DNA of 21,010 nt from Ministeria vibrans ATCC 50519 (Eukaryota > Opisthokonta > Filasterea), in NCBI GenBank assembly GCA_943704425.1, contig CALSCP010000475.1:1-21010 (forward strand), written 5' to 3'. Each line of letters begins with the position of its first letter. Position 1 is the first letter of the stretch. Under the pieces are notes generated by a model. The model worked only from the letters and a program-made list of their open reading frames with translations, ran no database searches and was not told where the DNA came from. Positions 9,736 to 18,227 of this stretch are shown in pieces. The position numbers and the translations under genes were made by a program.

Positions 9736-12231
9736 ATGAAACTTCTCACTGCTTCTCACATTGAACTGGGACCCACCTCGGACCCTACGTGGACTGTGGC
9801 CGTCCATCTGAACGACGGCCAGGGTCGTCTGCTGGTGGCACTCCTCGACGAGCATCTCATTCGAGTGCTGCACGTCCCCGCCTCCAACACGCTTCTGGTG
9901 CCGCGCTCCTGGAGCACAGTGCCGCCCCTGCATGGGGACGACCCCATCGACGGCCGCGAGCGCATCAGCAACGTCGGCTACCCGCTGCGCTCCCCTGCAG
10001 GCGTCAGCATTGCCGACGACGGCACAAGCGCGTCGCTCGCCACGACATTAGTGCGTCTCGACATTCGCTGTTGTCCCTCTCTGCGCCTTGGCTTCTTCTG
10101 CGCACAGAGCGGCGACGAACTCGCGCAGGACACCGACACCAACGCGTACTTTGTGGGCGAGCCCGACTGTCACGAAGCAGCGGGTGCGTGGATGAGGCAC
10201 ACGGTGCGCCGCCTCGACGGCCAGCGCTTCTTTGGGCTCGGCGAAAAGACCGGTCCGCTGGAGCGTACGGAACGTCGCTACCGCATGGCATGCGTCGACG
10301 CCATGGGCTACAATGCCGAGCTGTCAGATCCGCTGTACAAACACATCCCGGCGCTTGTGGTCAAGACGCGTCACTCAGCGTGCGCCTTTGTCTACGACGT
10401 CCAAGGCGAAATGGCCTTCGACACAGGCTGCGAACGCTCCAACTACCACGGCATCTACCGCACCGTTGAAGCACCGCGCGGCGCCGATCTAGACATGTAT
10501 TGTGTGGCGGGACCGCGGCTGCGCGACGTCGTTCCGCGCCTGGCGCGCCTGTACGGTGGACATGCATTCTCGCCAAAATGGGCGCTGGGCTACTCTGCTT
10601 CCACCATGGCCTATACCGACGCCGCGGAGCCCATGGAGGCGTTTCGGGAGTTTCTCGCTCGGTGTGCGACGCACCACGTGCCCTGCGACTCCTTCCAGCT
10701 CTCCAGCGGCTACACCCTCATCGATGGGAAGCGGTGTGTCTTTACGTGGGATCGCTCGCGGTTCGATCCGCTCGAGCTCAGTCGCATGTTCGAAGAGGCG
10801 CAAATGCGTCTGGCGGCCAACGTCAAGCCGTGTCTGCTTACGACACACCCGCTGTACGCCGAGGCGTTGCGCCAGCGGCTGTTTGTCGAGACGGCGCAGG
10901 GAGAGGCGGTTGTTGAGCCCTTCTGGGCGGGCAGTGGGTCCTTTCTGGACTTTTTGCGCCCGCAGACACGCGAGTGGTGGCAGCGCAAGCTCAGTGAGGA
11001 GGTACTGGGAATGGGGATTGGGACAGCGTGGAACGACAACAATGAGTATGAGATTGCAAGTGCGCATGCACAAGTGAGGGTGGGGGCTCTTGCGCAGAGC
11101 GCAGTCGATGATGAGGGCGGTGGCGTCGACGACGATGACGCATTCATTGGTAGGGGTACGCTCGTGCCATTGGACCGACTGCGGCCTGTCATGGCGCTGC
11201 TTATGACGCGCGTGTCGTACGAAGCGCAGTGTGCGCGTCGGCCCCGCGAGCGGGCGCACGCCATTGTGCGCTCGGGTGGGCTGGGAGTGCAGCGGTACGC
11301 ACAGACGTGGAGCGGAGACAATGCGACGTCGTGGCACTCGCTCAAGTGGAATATTCGAATGGCGTCGGGACTGTCCCTCTCAGGAATTTTCAATCATTCA
11401 CACGACTGCGGTGGGTTTAGTGGTCCCACGCCGGACGCGGAGCTTCTCACGCGATGGGTCGAGTCGGTCCTGTTGCATCCGCGCTTCACAATGCACTCGT
11501 GGAAAGACGACGGTACCGCTACCATGCCCTGGCTGCATCCAGGCACACCTACCGAGCATGTGGTCGGGCTGCTGCGTTTGCGCTATTCCCTCCTGCCTCA
11601 TTTGTACACGCTGCTTTGGCGCGCCGTCCACTACCACGAGCCAATTGTGCTGCCCGTGCTCTACTATTATGGCGAGGAGGAAGAGGAGCACAACGGCCCG
11701 TGCTGGGCCGACTCCGATGCCTACCTTGTGGGTGAGTCCCTGCTGCTGGCGCCTGTCACTGCACCCGCTGAAAGCACGAAGCGCGTGTGGTTGCCGCTTG
11801 CGGCCGGCGCGCACTGGACCAATTGGTACACGGGAGAGCAGCATTGTGGTGCGCAATGGATCACGGTGAGTGCTCCTGTGGGCAATGGACCGCCCATGTT
11901 TGTGCGGAGTGGCTCTGTGGTGGCGGTGACAGACAAGCCGGGCGAGAGGGTGGCGCACGGAGACCGTCAGCGCGCGCTTGTGGTGTTTCCGCCAGGCCTT
12001 GGTCAGGCGCCACTAGTCGACGTCGAGGTGTTGTACGAGGACGACGGTCTGACGCGCGACGGCCCTGCGTGTATCTACTCGGTTGATGTGAATGTCGAAC
12101 GCCAGTCGGACAGCACCGAGCAGGTGTGGGTGGTGATGCGCCGTCGTGGTGATTTCGAGCCACCTTATGGTGAGATTGATGTCAGGTTAGGACCGAACGA
12201 TGATCGAGAGTTGGTGTGTATTCGACAGTGA
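9736..12231 (+). CDS. glycoside hydrolase family 31 (alpha-glucosidase-like), intronless
   Basis: One uninterrupted frame of 831 aa. The N-terminal beta-sandwich contains RFFGLGEKTGPLERT, the usual GH31 marker before the barrel. The (beta/alpha)8 barrel has the nucleophile in WNDNNEYEI (D434) and the acid/base in WSGDNATSW (D528), followed by HDCGGFSGP and HPRFTMHSWKDDG. The C-terminal beta domain has PLAAGAHWTNWYTGE and PMFVRSGS. Known members cleave alpha-glucosidic or alpha-xylosidic bonds; the exact substrate cannot be told. No signal peptide is visible, so it may act inside the cell. The WNDNNEYE form of the nucleophile motif is one I associate with bacterial GH31 enzymes. The gene has no intron in 2.5 kb while most neighbours have several, so acquisition from bacteria is possible. 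The frame is open a further 510 nt upstream, but that part is antisense to the GNAT gene. Confidence 0.95.
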   Translation: MKLLTASHIELGPTSDPTWTVAVHLNDGQGRLLVALLDEHLIRVLHVPASNTLLVPRSWSTVPPLHGDDPIDGRERISNVGYPLRSPAGVSIADDGTSASLATTLVRLDIRCCPSLRLGFFCAQSGDELAQDTDTNAYFVGEPDCHEAAGAWMRHTVRRLDGQRFFGLGEKTGPLERTERRYRMACVDAMGYNAELSDPLYKHIPALVVKTRHSACAFVYDVQGEMAFDTGCERSNYHGIYRTVEAPRGADLDMYCVAGPRLRDVVPRLARLYGGHAFSPKWALGYSASTMAYTDAAEPMEAFREFLARCATHHVPCDSFQLSSGYTLIDGKRCVFTWDRSRFDPLELSRMFEEAQMRLAANVKPCLLTTHPLYAEALRQRLFVETAQGEAVVEPFWAGSGSFLDFLRPQTREWWQRKLSEEVLGMGIGTAWNDNNEYEIASAHAQVRVGALAQSAVDDEGGGVDDDDAFIGRGTLVPLDRLRPVMALLMTRVSYEAQCARRPRERAHAIVRSGGLGVQRYAQTWSGDNATSWHSLKWNIRMASGLSLSGIFNHSHDCGGFSGPTPDAELLTRWVESVLLHPRFTMHSWKDDGTATMPWLHPGTPTEHVVGLLRLRYSLLPHLYTLLWRAVHYHEPIVLPVLYYYGEEEEEHNGPCWADSDAYLVGESLLLAPVTAPAESTKRVWLPLAAGAHWTNWYTGEQHCGAQWITVSAPVGNGPPMFVRSGSVVAVTDKPGERVAHGDRQRALVVFPPGLGQAPLVDVEVLYEDDGLTRDGPACIYSVDVNVERQSDSTEQVWVVMRRRGDFEPPYGEIDVRLGPNDDRELVCIRQ

Positions 12232-12486
12232 AGGAACAACAATACGTTCGATTGCGTTTTTCGCGACTCGCTCCCCTTTTGACGGACTTTCGACGCTGCT
12301 CTTCCAGTGAGTACTTATTGATTATACTAAGAAAAATACATAGAGAGCTGATTCAGCCTGCTTTCTTATTTGAGATCAAATAAACATTCAAGTTTTTAGT
12401 CAACAATCCAAGAGAATTAATAGAGAATTAATAGTGATGAGTGAATGATTACAATCATTAGAATCAACCACCAAAATTATTCACAC
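12232..12486. other. intergenic, GH31 3' flank and GlnRS-TrpRS promoter side
   Basis: An AATAAA signal lies at 12379-12384, about 150 bp after the GH31 stop. AT-rich sequence with a repeated GAGAATTAATAG follows (12411-12434). No coding potential is seen. Confidence 0.5.
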
Positions 12487-13911
12487 ATGTCTTCAGCAAC
12501 GACTTCAACGACAACCACCGCTGCTGCTGAGGGCAGTCTCGCGGCGAAGAAGGCCGAGGAAGAGACGCGGTTCCGCGAGCGCTTTCTGATCGCCGGAATG
12601 AATGAGCCCAACGCACGCGAAAAGGCCCGCAGCAAGGCCCGCGAGGCTCTCGACGAGATGATCACGTTCATCACCCCCTTGGTGCACAAGGACGCCGGTA
12701 TTCACTTTGTGCTCTTTTTTTTGCTTACAAAAAAAAATGCGATGAGCAATCTTGATTCTTTTTTTTTTCTTTGCATAACAATCTCTCTCTGATTCTCTCT
12801 CACTTTGCTTTGTCCAGGGGCGGACGAGCCTGCAGCGCTTCCGCCACGCATCATGGCACTGCTGCTGCGTGTCGGCGACGACGCCAGCATGCTTGGGAAT
12901 GTGCCAGTGCGCAACATGTTCCTCTCGCTGATTGCCGACGGACGCATTGAGCGCGAAGAACAGATCGCCATTGCGCTGCGACACTTCAAAATGGACATGC
13001 CGACGCTGGAAAAGCTCTGTGGCGTTGGTGTGGTGGTGGGTGCCGACGAGATTGCCGCTGTCGTTGCGGCAGTTGTCGAGGAGCACCGTGCAACGCTTGT
13101 CGAGCAGCGCTACCGAGCGCCCGTCGGCAAGATGCTTGTCGAGGCGCGCAACCGCATCCCGTTTGCCGTGAGCAAGGCAGTCCGCGAAGAGTTAGATCGA
13201 CAAGTTGAGGCGTTGCTCGGTCCCAAGACGGAGGCGGACATGGGCAAGAAGCCCAAGCAGAAGAAGGGCCAAGCGAGCACCGCCACCGCCACCGCCACCG
13301 CCACATCGACAGCAACAGCAGCCACCGCCGATGCCAGTCCCAGTAGCAGCAACACGGAGGCAGAGCAGATTGTGACGCCGTGGGAGGTACACGGAAGCAG
13401 CGACAAGGGCGTCGACTACGAAAAGCTCACGCGCGACTTTGGTTGCGAGCGCATCACTCCAGACCTTTTGGCGCGCATGGCACGCGTCACAGGGCAGCCA
13501 GTCCACACATTCCTGCGTCGCGAACTGTTCTACTCGCACCGTGACCTGCATGCGCTGCTGGACACGGTCGAGCAAGGAAAGCCGTTTTACCTGTACACAG
13601 GACGCGGGCCCAGCTCGGAGAGCATGCACTTGGGCCATTTGGTGCCCTTCTTGTGCTGTGCCTACCTCCAGCGCGCATTCAATGTTCCCATTGTCATCCA
13701 GATGACCGACGACGAAAAGTTTCTCTGGAAGGACTATCTCTCGCTCGAGAAGGCTCATTCGTTGGCCTTTGAGAACGCAAAGGATATTATTGCGGCCGGT
13801 TTTGATCGCGAGAAAACGTTCATTTTTGTCGACTCTGACTTTGTGGGTGGTCCCTTTTACAAAAATATGGTCAAGTTTCAGCGTCGCGTGACATTCAATC
13901 AGGCAAAGGGC
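12487..13911 (+). CDS. GlnRS-type N-terminal domain fused to tryptophanyl-tRNA synthetase (3' partial)
   Basis: Exons are 12487-12697 and 12818-13911 with a phase-1 GT-AG intron of 120 nt; 435 residues are visible. Residues about 27-215 match the non-catalytic N-terminal domain of eukaryotic GlnRS: a first helical part ([17 protein letters not shown]), then [12 protein letters not shown] and the conserved [17 protein letters not shown] low-complexity Ala/Thr/Ser linker (222-250) follows. From 253 the protein is eukaryotic-type Trp[33 protein letters not shown], and the HIGH-like signature [14 protein letters not shown] at 331-344, [27 protein letters not shown] and VTFNQAKG. After that Gly comes a consensus donor GTAAGA; reading through gives a stop three codons later. 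The rest of the catalytic domain, including the KMSKS loop and the C-terminal anticodon-binding part, is absent from the window. It should charge tRNA-Trp in the cytosol if complete. Confidence 0.93.
12698..12817 (+). other. 120-nt intron in the GlnRS-TrpRS gene
   Basis: It runs from GTATTCAC to TTTGTCCAG and contains several runs of T and a CT-rich 3' end. Splicing joins KDAG to ADEPAALPP inside the GlnRS-like domain in frame. Confidence 0.85.
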
Positions 13912-14304
<393 letters not shown>

Positions 14305-14970
14305 GTCCTTGGGAACAAGTTGAAACTCGGGAGTGAGCGGGACTAGTTCAACACGAACATCGTTGACTGCCGCGCTGACTTTGTACATTCCGTAAGTGGG
14401 GGGACACACCAGAATGGCTGTAAACGAGGATGAGAGATCACCAATGACACACACGAATAAGATATTTCTACCGTCCTTGCCGGGAACACAGAAGATGCGC
14501 ATCAGCAGATCGATGGCTTCGTCGCTGCCGACGCCCGTGAAGACGTTCTCTGGCGCAATGCCACTGTAACATAGAGTGAGCTCCCTCTGGCGTTGCGAGC
14601 GCCCCAGACAAGGTCTGCGTACCGGAAATCAGCAACACGGCGCTTCAGGTCGAGCTGGTAGGGACACGGGTAGCGGTTGAGGCCTTCGTGGGCGTGTGCC
14701 TGGCGGAGAGAGGGAAAGGAGAAACCATTGATCAATAGTAAGAGGCACTGTTGCGGCGGATGCGGTGGCGTACGTCGCTCGTTACAGACCCGTAGGCATT
14801 CTCATTGGCGTCAAGGAGGATCCCTGGACGAGAGGGGCGTGAGATCAGAGAGACTGAGTCGAATTTTGAGTACCGTCGCTGTAGTCGTCGCGAGCGCACC
14901 GATACGGCACAAGCGCAAGAACGTTGGGTCGCACAAGGGCCGCCAGAGCTGTTTCAGCGCTGTCAGTCAT
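14305..14970 (-). CDS. histidinol-phosphate aminotransferase, 5 exons seen (3' partial)
   Basis: Exons are 14970-14874, 14823-14786, 14699-14623, 14563-14472 and 14417-14305. Introns of 50, 86, 59 and 54 nt are GT-AG with matching phases (1, 0, 2, 1), giving 139 residues. Conserved elements appear in the family order: VPYRCARDDYSDG, then ILLDANENAYGS, LNRYPCPYQLDLK, NVFTGVGSDEAIDLL, and LVCPPTYGMYKVSA. Other eukaryotic HisC enzymes are about 380 aa, so the second half, with the PLP-binding lysine, is missing. The last exon ends exactly at a donor, GTATGA, whose intron runs into the (CT)n tract. The enzyme converts imidazole-acetol phosphate to histidinol phosphate in histidine synthesis. Exon 2 is only 38 nt. 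Fungal genes for this step are called HIS5, bacterial ones hisC. Confidence 0.92.
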
Positions 14971-15288
14971 AATGGGTGAAACAAAAAAGAGAAAAAAAAT
15001 TGTGAAATAGTTTAATAAGAATCGAAACCAATAAAAATATCATATTATTCAATCTTTAAAACATGATAATAAATGTTACATTGTTCATCGCTGTGGCCGG
15101 CGGTGAATGTGGCACACCACATCAGATCAAAAACAATAAAACAACTCTCTGTTCACTCTTCACTGGATCAGTCATGACTCATGACTCAGTCATCTGTTCA
15201 CCAGGGGCTTATGAGGCTTGGGATCACTAACGGCGCAAAAAAGGGGATAATGATGTAGTGCCTCGTCGCTTCTGTATTTCAGAATGGC
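14971..15288. promoter_or_regulatory. upstream region of the HisC gene with tandem TGACTCA sites
   Basis: This gap lies between the YdjC stop and the HisC start, both on the minus strand. Two perfect TGACTCA heptamers stand back to back at 15175-15181 and 15182-15188, about 205 bp upstream of the HisC ATG, and are flanked by further TCAT/ATGA half-sites (15166-15193). TGACTCA is the binding site of bZIP factors such as Gcn4 and AP-1. Gcn4 controls histidine genes in yeast; whether this organism has such a factor is unknown. No gene is seen here. Confidence 0.45.
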
Positions 15289-16517
15289 CTACAACGGCGC
15301 ACCATTACCCGTAGCCTCACTATTAAGCACGTCCACCCATGATGCAAACCGAACGCCTGTCTGAACATACACACACACACACAGACAGTCGTCAAGTCAA
15401 TACAACCTCTCATCCACTGTCAAAGTGTACCTTGAGCAGCGCAGCTTTCAATTGCGGTGCACACAGCAACTTCAACTCATGCTGTCGCTCCTTTGACCGA
15501 TTAAACTCGTCCACTACATTACAACATAAAAAAAGAGAATATGGAAGTGTAACACAGTGCGTACGTCGCTCAGAACACTCTCCCGGATGGCACATCCACT
15601 CTACCGAGCGCACTCCTTCTTGACCACAGAGCCCCTCTACTGCGTGTACTACACGCTCAATGGTCAGGTGGGCGCCCATTAGAGCCAGTCCAACAAACCC
15701 ACTTGTTGTGGTGAGACCCTAAGAAGGAAGACGGAGAACGTCAAAGAGACCGATGATCATCCGCGCATTCTTTCCTCACTTGGCGTCTGAATATATCTCG
15801 ACTGACGGCCCCATACCGAGCAACTGTGCAGAGAAATTCAGAAGGGACGAGCCACTCGCAAGAGTATATTTGAGGCTGAGTGAGAGGAACAGCGTTAGCC
15901 AAAGGTTGATGGGCATCGTTTTGTTTACGTCGTCTGGCACTCGAATCGCGCACAGTCCAGACTGGCGCATGACACGAGCAACAATGGGTGCCACATGTGG
16001 CCACACGTGAACATGCTGGTGGCCGTCGACGTGGGTTGGATCGGCGCCAACTTGTGTGCGAAACCATTCGATTTGTGCTTTGATCTCTCGAGTGACTTCG
16101 TCCATTGCTAACTCATCGAATCTGAGGGAGGTAGCAGAGGCGGTGGAAAGGCAACAGCGTCAGTCGAGCCAATGACATGGGGATAGCAGCAGTCGAAGAG
16201 AGCGCGCCTTACTCGTCGGATTCAGTGAAGTGGTGAAAGTGAAATTTGCCTCGGAAGTTCCCGTCCGCTCCGACCAGGCGTCGCAGCCCTTTGGAGACTG
16301 GCCTTCCCTCGGTAAGGTTCAAATGAAGTCCCAGCGGCAGTGAAGCATCCACAGCGCGCTCGATGGCCCGTGACTGGCAGTATGACGAGCAGTTGTCCAC
16401 CAAGTTGCACACAAGCGATGCCGACGTGACACAGCCCTTTGCAAAAGCCTCGAGAATGCCACTGTCGCGCCCATCACACATGCCGTAGTCATCGGCATTG
16501 ATGACAATCAGCTTCAT
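15289..16517 (-). CDS. YdjC-family carbohydrate deacetylase, 5 exons
   Basis: Exons are 16517-16213, 16121-15780, 15701-15565 (start uncertain), 15513-15431 and 15360-15289, giving 312 aa. The start has the metal-site motif VINADDYGMCDG, followed by GLHLNLTEGRPVS. Exon 2 has the second metal motif THVDGHQHVHVWPHV. Exon 3 has FVGLALMGAHLTIERV and the MCHPGE motif, exon 4 DEFNRSKERQHELKLL, and exon 5 TGVRFASWVDVL, so the fold is complete. The family removes acetyl groups from N-acetylated oligosaccharides such as chitooligosaccharides. The exon 2/3 junction is ambiguous. The acceptor at 15719 would keep GLTTTS, which looks conserved, but breaks the frame by one. The acceptor before 15701 keeps the frame but drops those residues. 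A donor at GTCGAG just upstream is a third choice. Confidence 0.88.
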
Positions 16518-16952
16518 TCAATATAATTAAAATAATTAATAATATTAATAGGAATAAATGAAGTCGAAAAGTTTACTCAAAAAGAAGGAGAGAGAGAGAG
16601 AGAATACACATATAAAAGAGAGTAATACAATGCTTCCGCCACGGACTAACTCCAAAAAGATGGGGCGCAATAATAATTATTATTATTTATATTTACTATG
16701 ACATTGTGTTAATTGTATAGTGTATTAATAATAATAATAATAAAATTAATTAATTTTATTATTATTATTAAATGTTCCGCCATAGACTAGCCCCAAGATT
16801 CAAGAAGAGTCATGAATCATGACAGAGTTAAACGAAAAATTTACAAAGATCTCACAAGAGTATTATAGTAATAGTAAAATTAATAATAATTATTATTATT
16901 GCTCTCTATTCTGAATTCTCACAAGTCTTATTATTATTAATTTCTTATTATA
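16518..16952. other. AT-rich intergenic region with hairpins and a diverged direct repeat
   Basis: No gene is seen in 435 bp. It contains a (GA)n tract (16590-16602) and several TAA/TTA palindromes (16666-16688, 16727-16772, 16879-16899). A 22-bp direct repeat, TTCCGCCACGGACTAACTCC and two further A, lies at 16634-16655, with a copy at 16775-16796 that differs at 4 of 22 places. A small palindrome, GTCATGAATCATGAC, is at 16809-16823. It serves as YdjC upstream and GH43 downstream sequence. Confidence 0.7.
16727..16772. repeat. near-perfect inverted repeat of TAA/TTA triplets (potential hairpin)
   Basis: The centre TAAAATTAATTAATTTTA is a perfect palindrome, and (TAA)n on its left pairs with (TTA)n on its right for several more triplets. 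On single-stranded DNA or RNA this would form a stem of about 20 bp. It lies between the two halves of the 22-bp direct repeat. Confidence 0.85.
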
Positions 16953-18005
16953 CTAGAAATCTCCAATTTTCCAGTGATCGTGCCAGGTAAAAGAGAAGCT
17001 GTCGTGGTCGGCAGGTTGCATGGGCAACCACACGTAGGTAGCGTTGCTAACAGAGCCAACGCCACTGTTGTTCCAGTCGTCGCCCATGTAGATAAAGAGC
17101 TCCTTTCCCGTGTTTGGGTGTATGTAAGGAAGGACAAAGGTCGATTGAGAGTTAAAGGTGGTCGAAGAACCGGATGGATTGCCCAACGAGGTCCAGGAGG
17201 CCCCCGAGAGGTTTGGGGACCAGGCGAGAATGGCCGCGTTGGGCGACCAACCCGTCAGGTGACTGCCAAGCAAGTAGTAGCGACCGCCCGACTTGAAGAT
17301 GCACTGCCCTTCCATCTTGGGTCCGCGCGACACGATGCCCGTCGTGTTGAGAAAATCTTGGGTGAGCTTGGAGATGCCCGCGTACTGATTGTCGACGGAG
17401 CGCACAAGCCAGGCGGAGTCGCCCTCGGCGTACAAACCCATATCGAGACTACGCTGACCATCCGGCTGGAATCCATGCACCCACTCAAAGGGACCCTTTG
17501 GATTGGCGCTCTGCGCAACGCCCACGGCGCCCATAGAGAACGAGCTGGTGTCCAGATGGAAATACATGACATATTTTTGAGTGTGTGCGCAAAAGACAAC
17601 CTTGGGGCGCTCAATGCGGTACGGACCGGGCTGCCAAACGTCCACAATGCTTGTGTTGTGGAACACCACCCCGTGGTCTGTCCACGTCCCAAGGTCGGTC
17701 GACGTGTACAGCGTGATACCCTCCGACAGCCAACCCGGCTGTGTTTTGATCGAAGTTCCATACCAGTGGTAGAGCGTGCCGACTTTCAGGATGCCGCCGC
17801 CGTGAGCATGGATATTCTTGCCACTGGTGTCGGTGGGGAGCGGGTAGCCCGGAGAAATGACCGTATTCTGCGCCATCAAAACAAACAAACAAACGTTGAA
17901 GTGAAAAACATAATCACACACACAAACAACCTCAGGATTGGGCGCAGCAACCGTCAGTGCAACAAAAGACCATGTAGCTAGTAGGATGCAAGCGGGTAGA
18001 TGCAT
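16953..18005 (-). CDS. secreted GH43-like glycosidase (exo-beta-1,3-galactanase type), 2 exons
   Basis: Exon 1 is 18005-17931 and exon 2 is 17867-16953, with a 63-nt phase-0 intron, giving 329 aa. Exon 1 encodes exactly a signal peptide: ACILLATWSFVALTVAA, with a likely cut after AAP or nearby. The mature protein starts near NTVISPGYPLPTD and has IHAHGGGILKVGTLYHWYG, the N-terminal signature of the GH43 subfamily with exo-beta-1,3-galactanases. Later blades show DLGTWTDHGVVF, RPKVVF, GLYAEGDSAWL, and KMEGQCIFKSGGRYYLLGS, whose Glu is the probable general acid, then HLTGWSPN. Several N-x-S/T sites suggest glycosylation. The likely substrate is type II arabinogalactan of plants or algae; other galactans are possible. 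It is divergent from the TPR gene with 222 bp between starts. The first ATG after the stop-free upstream region was used. Confidence 0.87.
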   Translation of the reverse strand: MHLPACILLATWSFVALTVAAPNPEVVCVCDYVFHFNVCLFVLMAQNTVISPGYPLPTDTSGKNIHAHGGGILKVGTLYHWYGTSIKTQPGWLSEGITLYTSTDLGTWTDHGVVFHNTSIVDVWQPGPYRIERPKVVFCAHTQKYVMYFHLDTSSFSMGAVGVAQSANPKGPFEWVHGFQPDGQRSLDMGLYAEGDSAWLVRSVDNQYAGISKLTQDFLNTTGIVSRGPKMEGQCIFKSGGRYYLLGSHLTGWSPNAAILAWSPNLSGASWTSLGNPSGSSTTFNSQSTFVLPYIHPNTGKELFIYMGDDWNNSGVGSVSNATYVWLPMQPADHDSFSFTWHDHWKIGDF

Positions 18006-18227
18006 TCTTTGAGGCAAGCGTTTATTTTTGACAGAAATTTGACTTTTCGACAGTCGCCAGTCGACTTCCTTTTTTCGTCCAACCGGTCGAGCATAATGAT
18101 TAATGATTAATTAATTACTTTTTACTTGGTCAGTACTCAGTGGTCACTTTTTTTTTCTCTTCCCTGACCTCAAGTTGTCAACCAACACGTACATACATCC
18201 TACAAACCCTTCCCGTCCATTGTTTCA
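18006..18227. promoter_or_regulatory. divergent intergenic region between GH43 and TPR genes
   Basis: The two starts are 222 bp apart on opposite strands. The region includes an AT-rich block, AATGATTAATGATTAATTAA (18095-18114), and a T run at 18147-18156. No TATA box or known operator was recognised. Confidence 0.4.

Noticed and set aside
10489-11337. 282-codon minus-strand frame
   Set aside because: It is antisense to the catalytic barrel of GH31, has no recognisable domain, and follows from the GC-rich codon use.
16974-17981. 335-codon plus-strand frame
   Set aside because: It is antisense to the GH43 gene and runs through its intron; no family features.
16953-18017. Longer GH43 start at 18017
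   Set aside because: That codon is TTG; the first ATG is at 18005 and gives a clean signal peptide.
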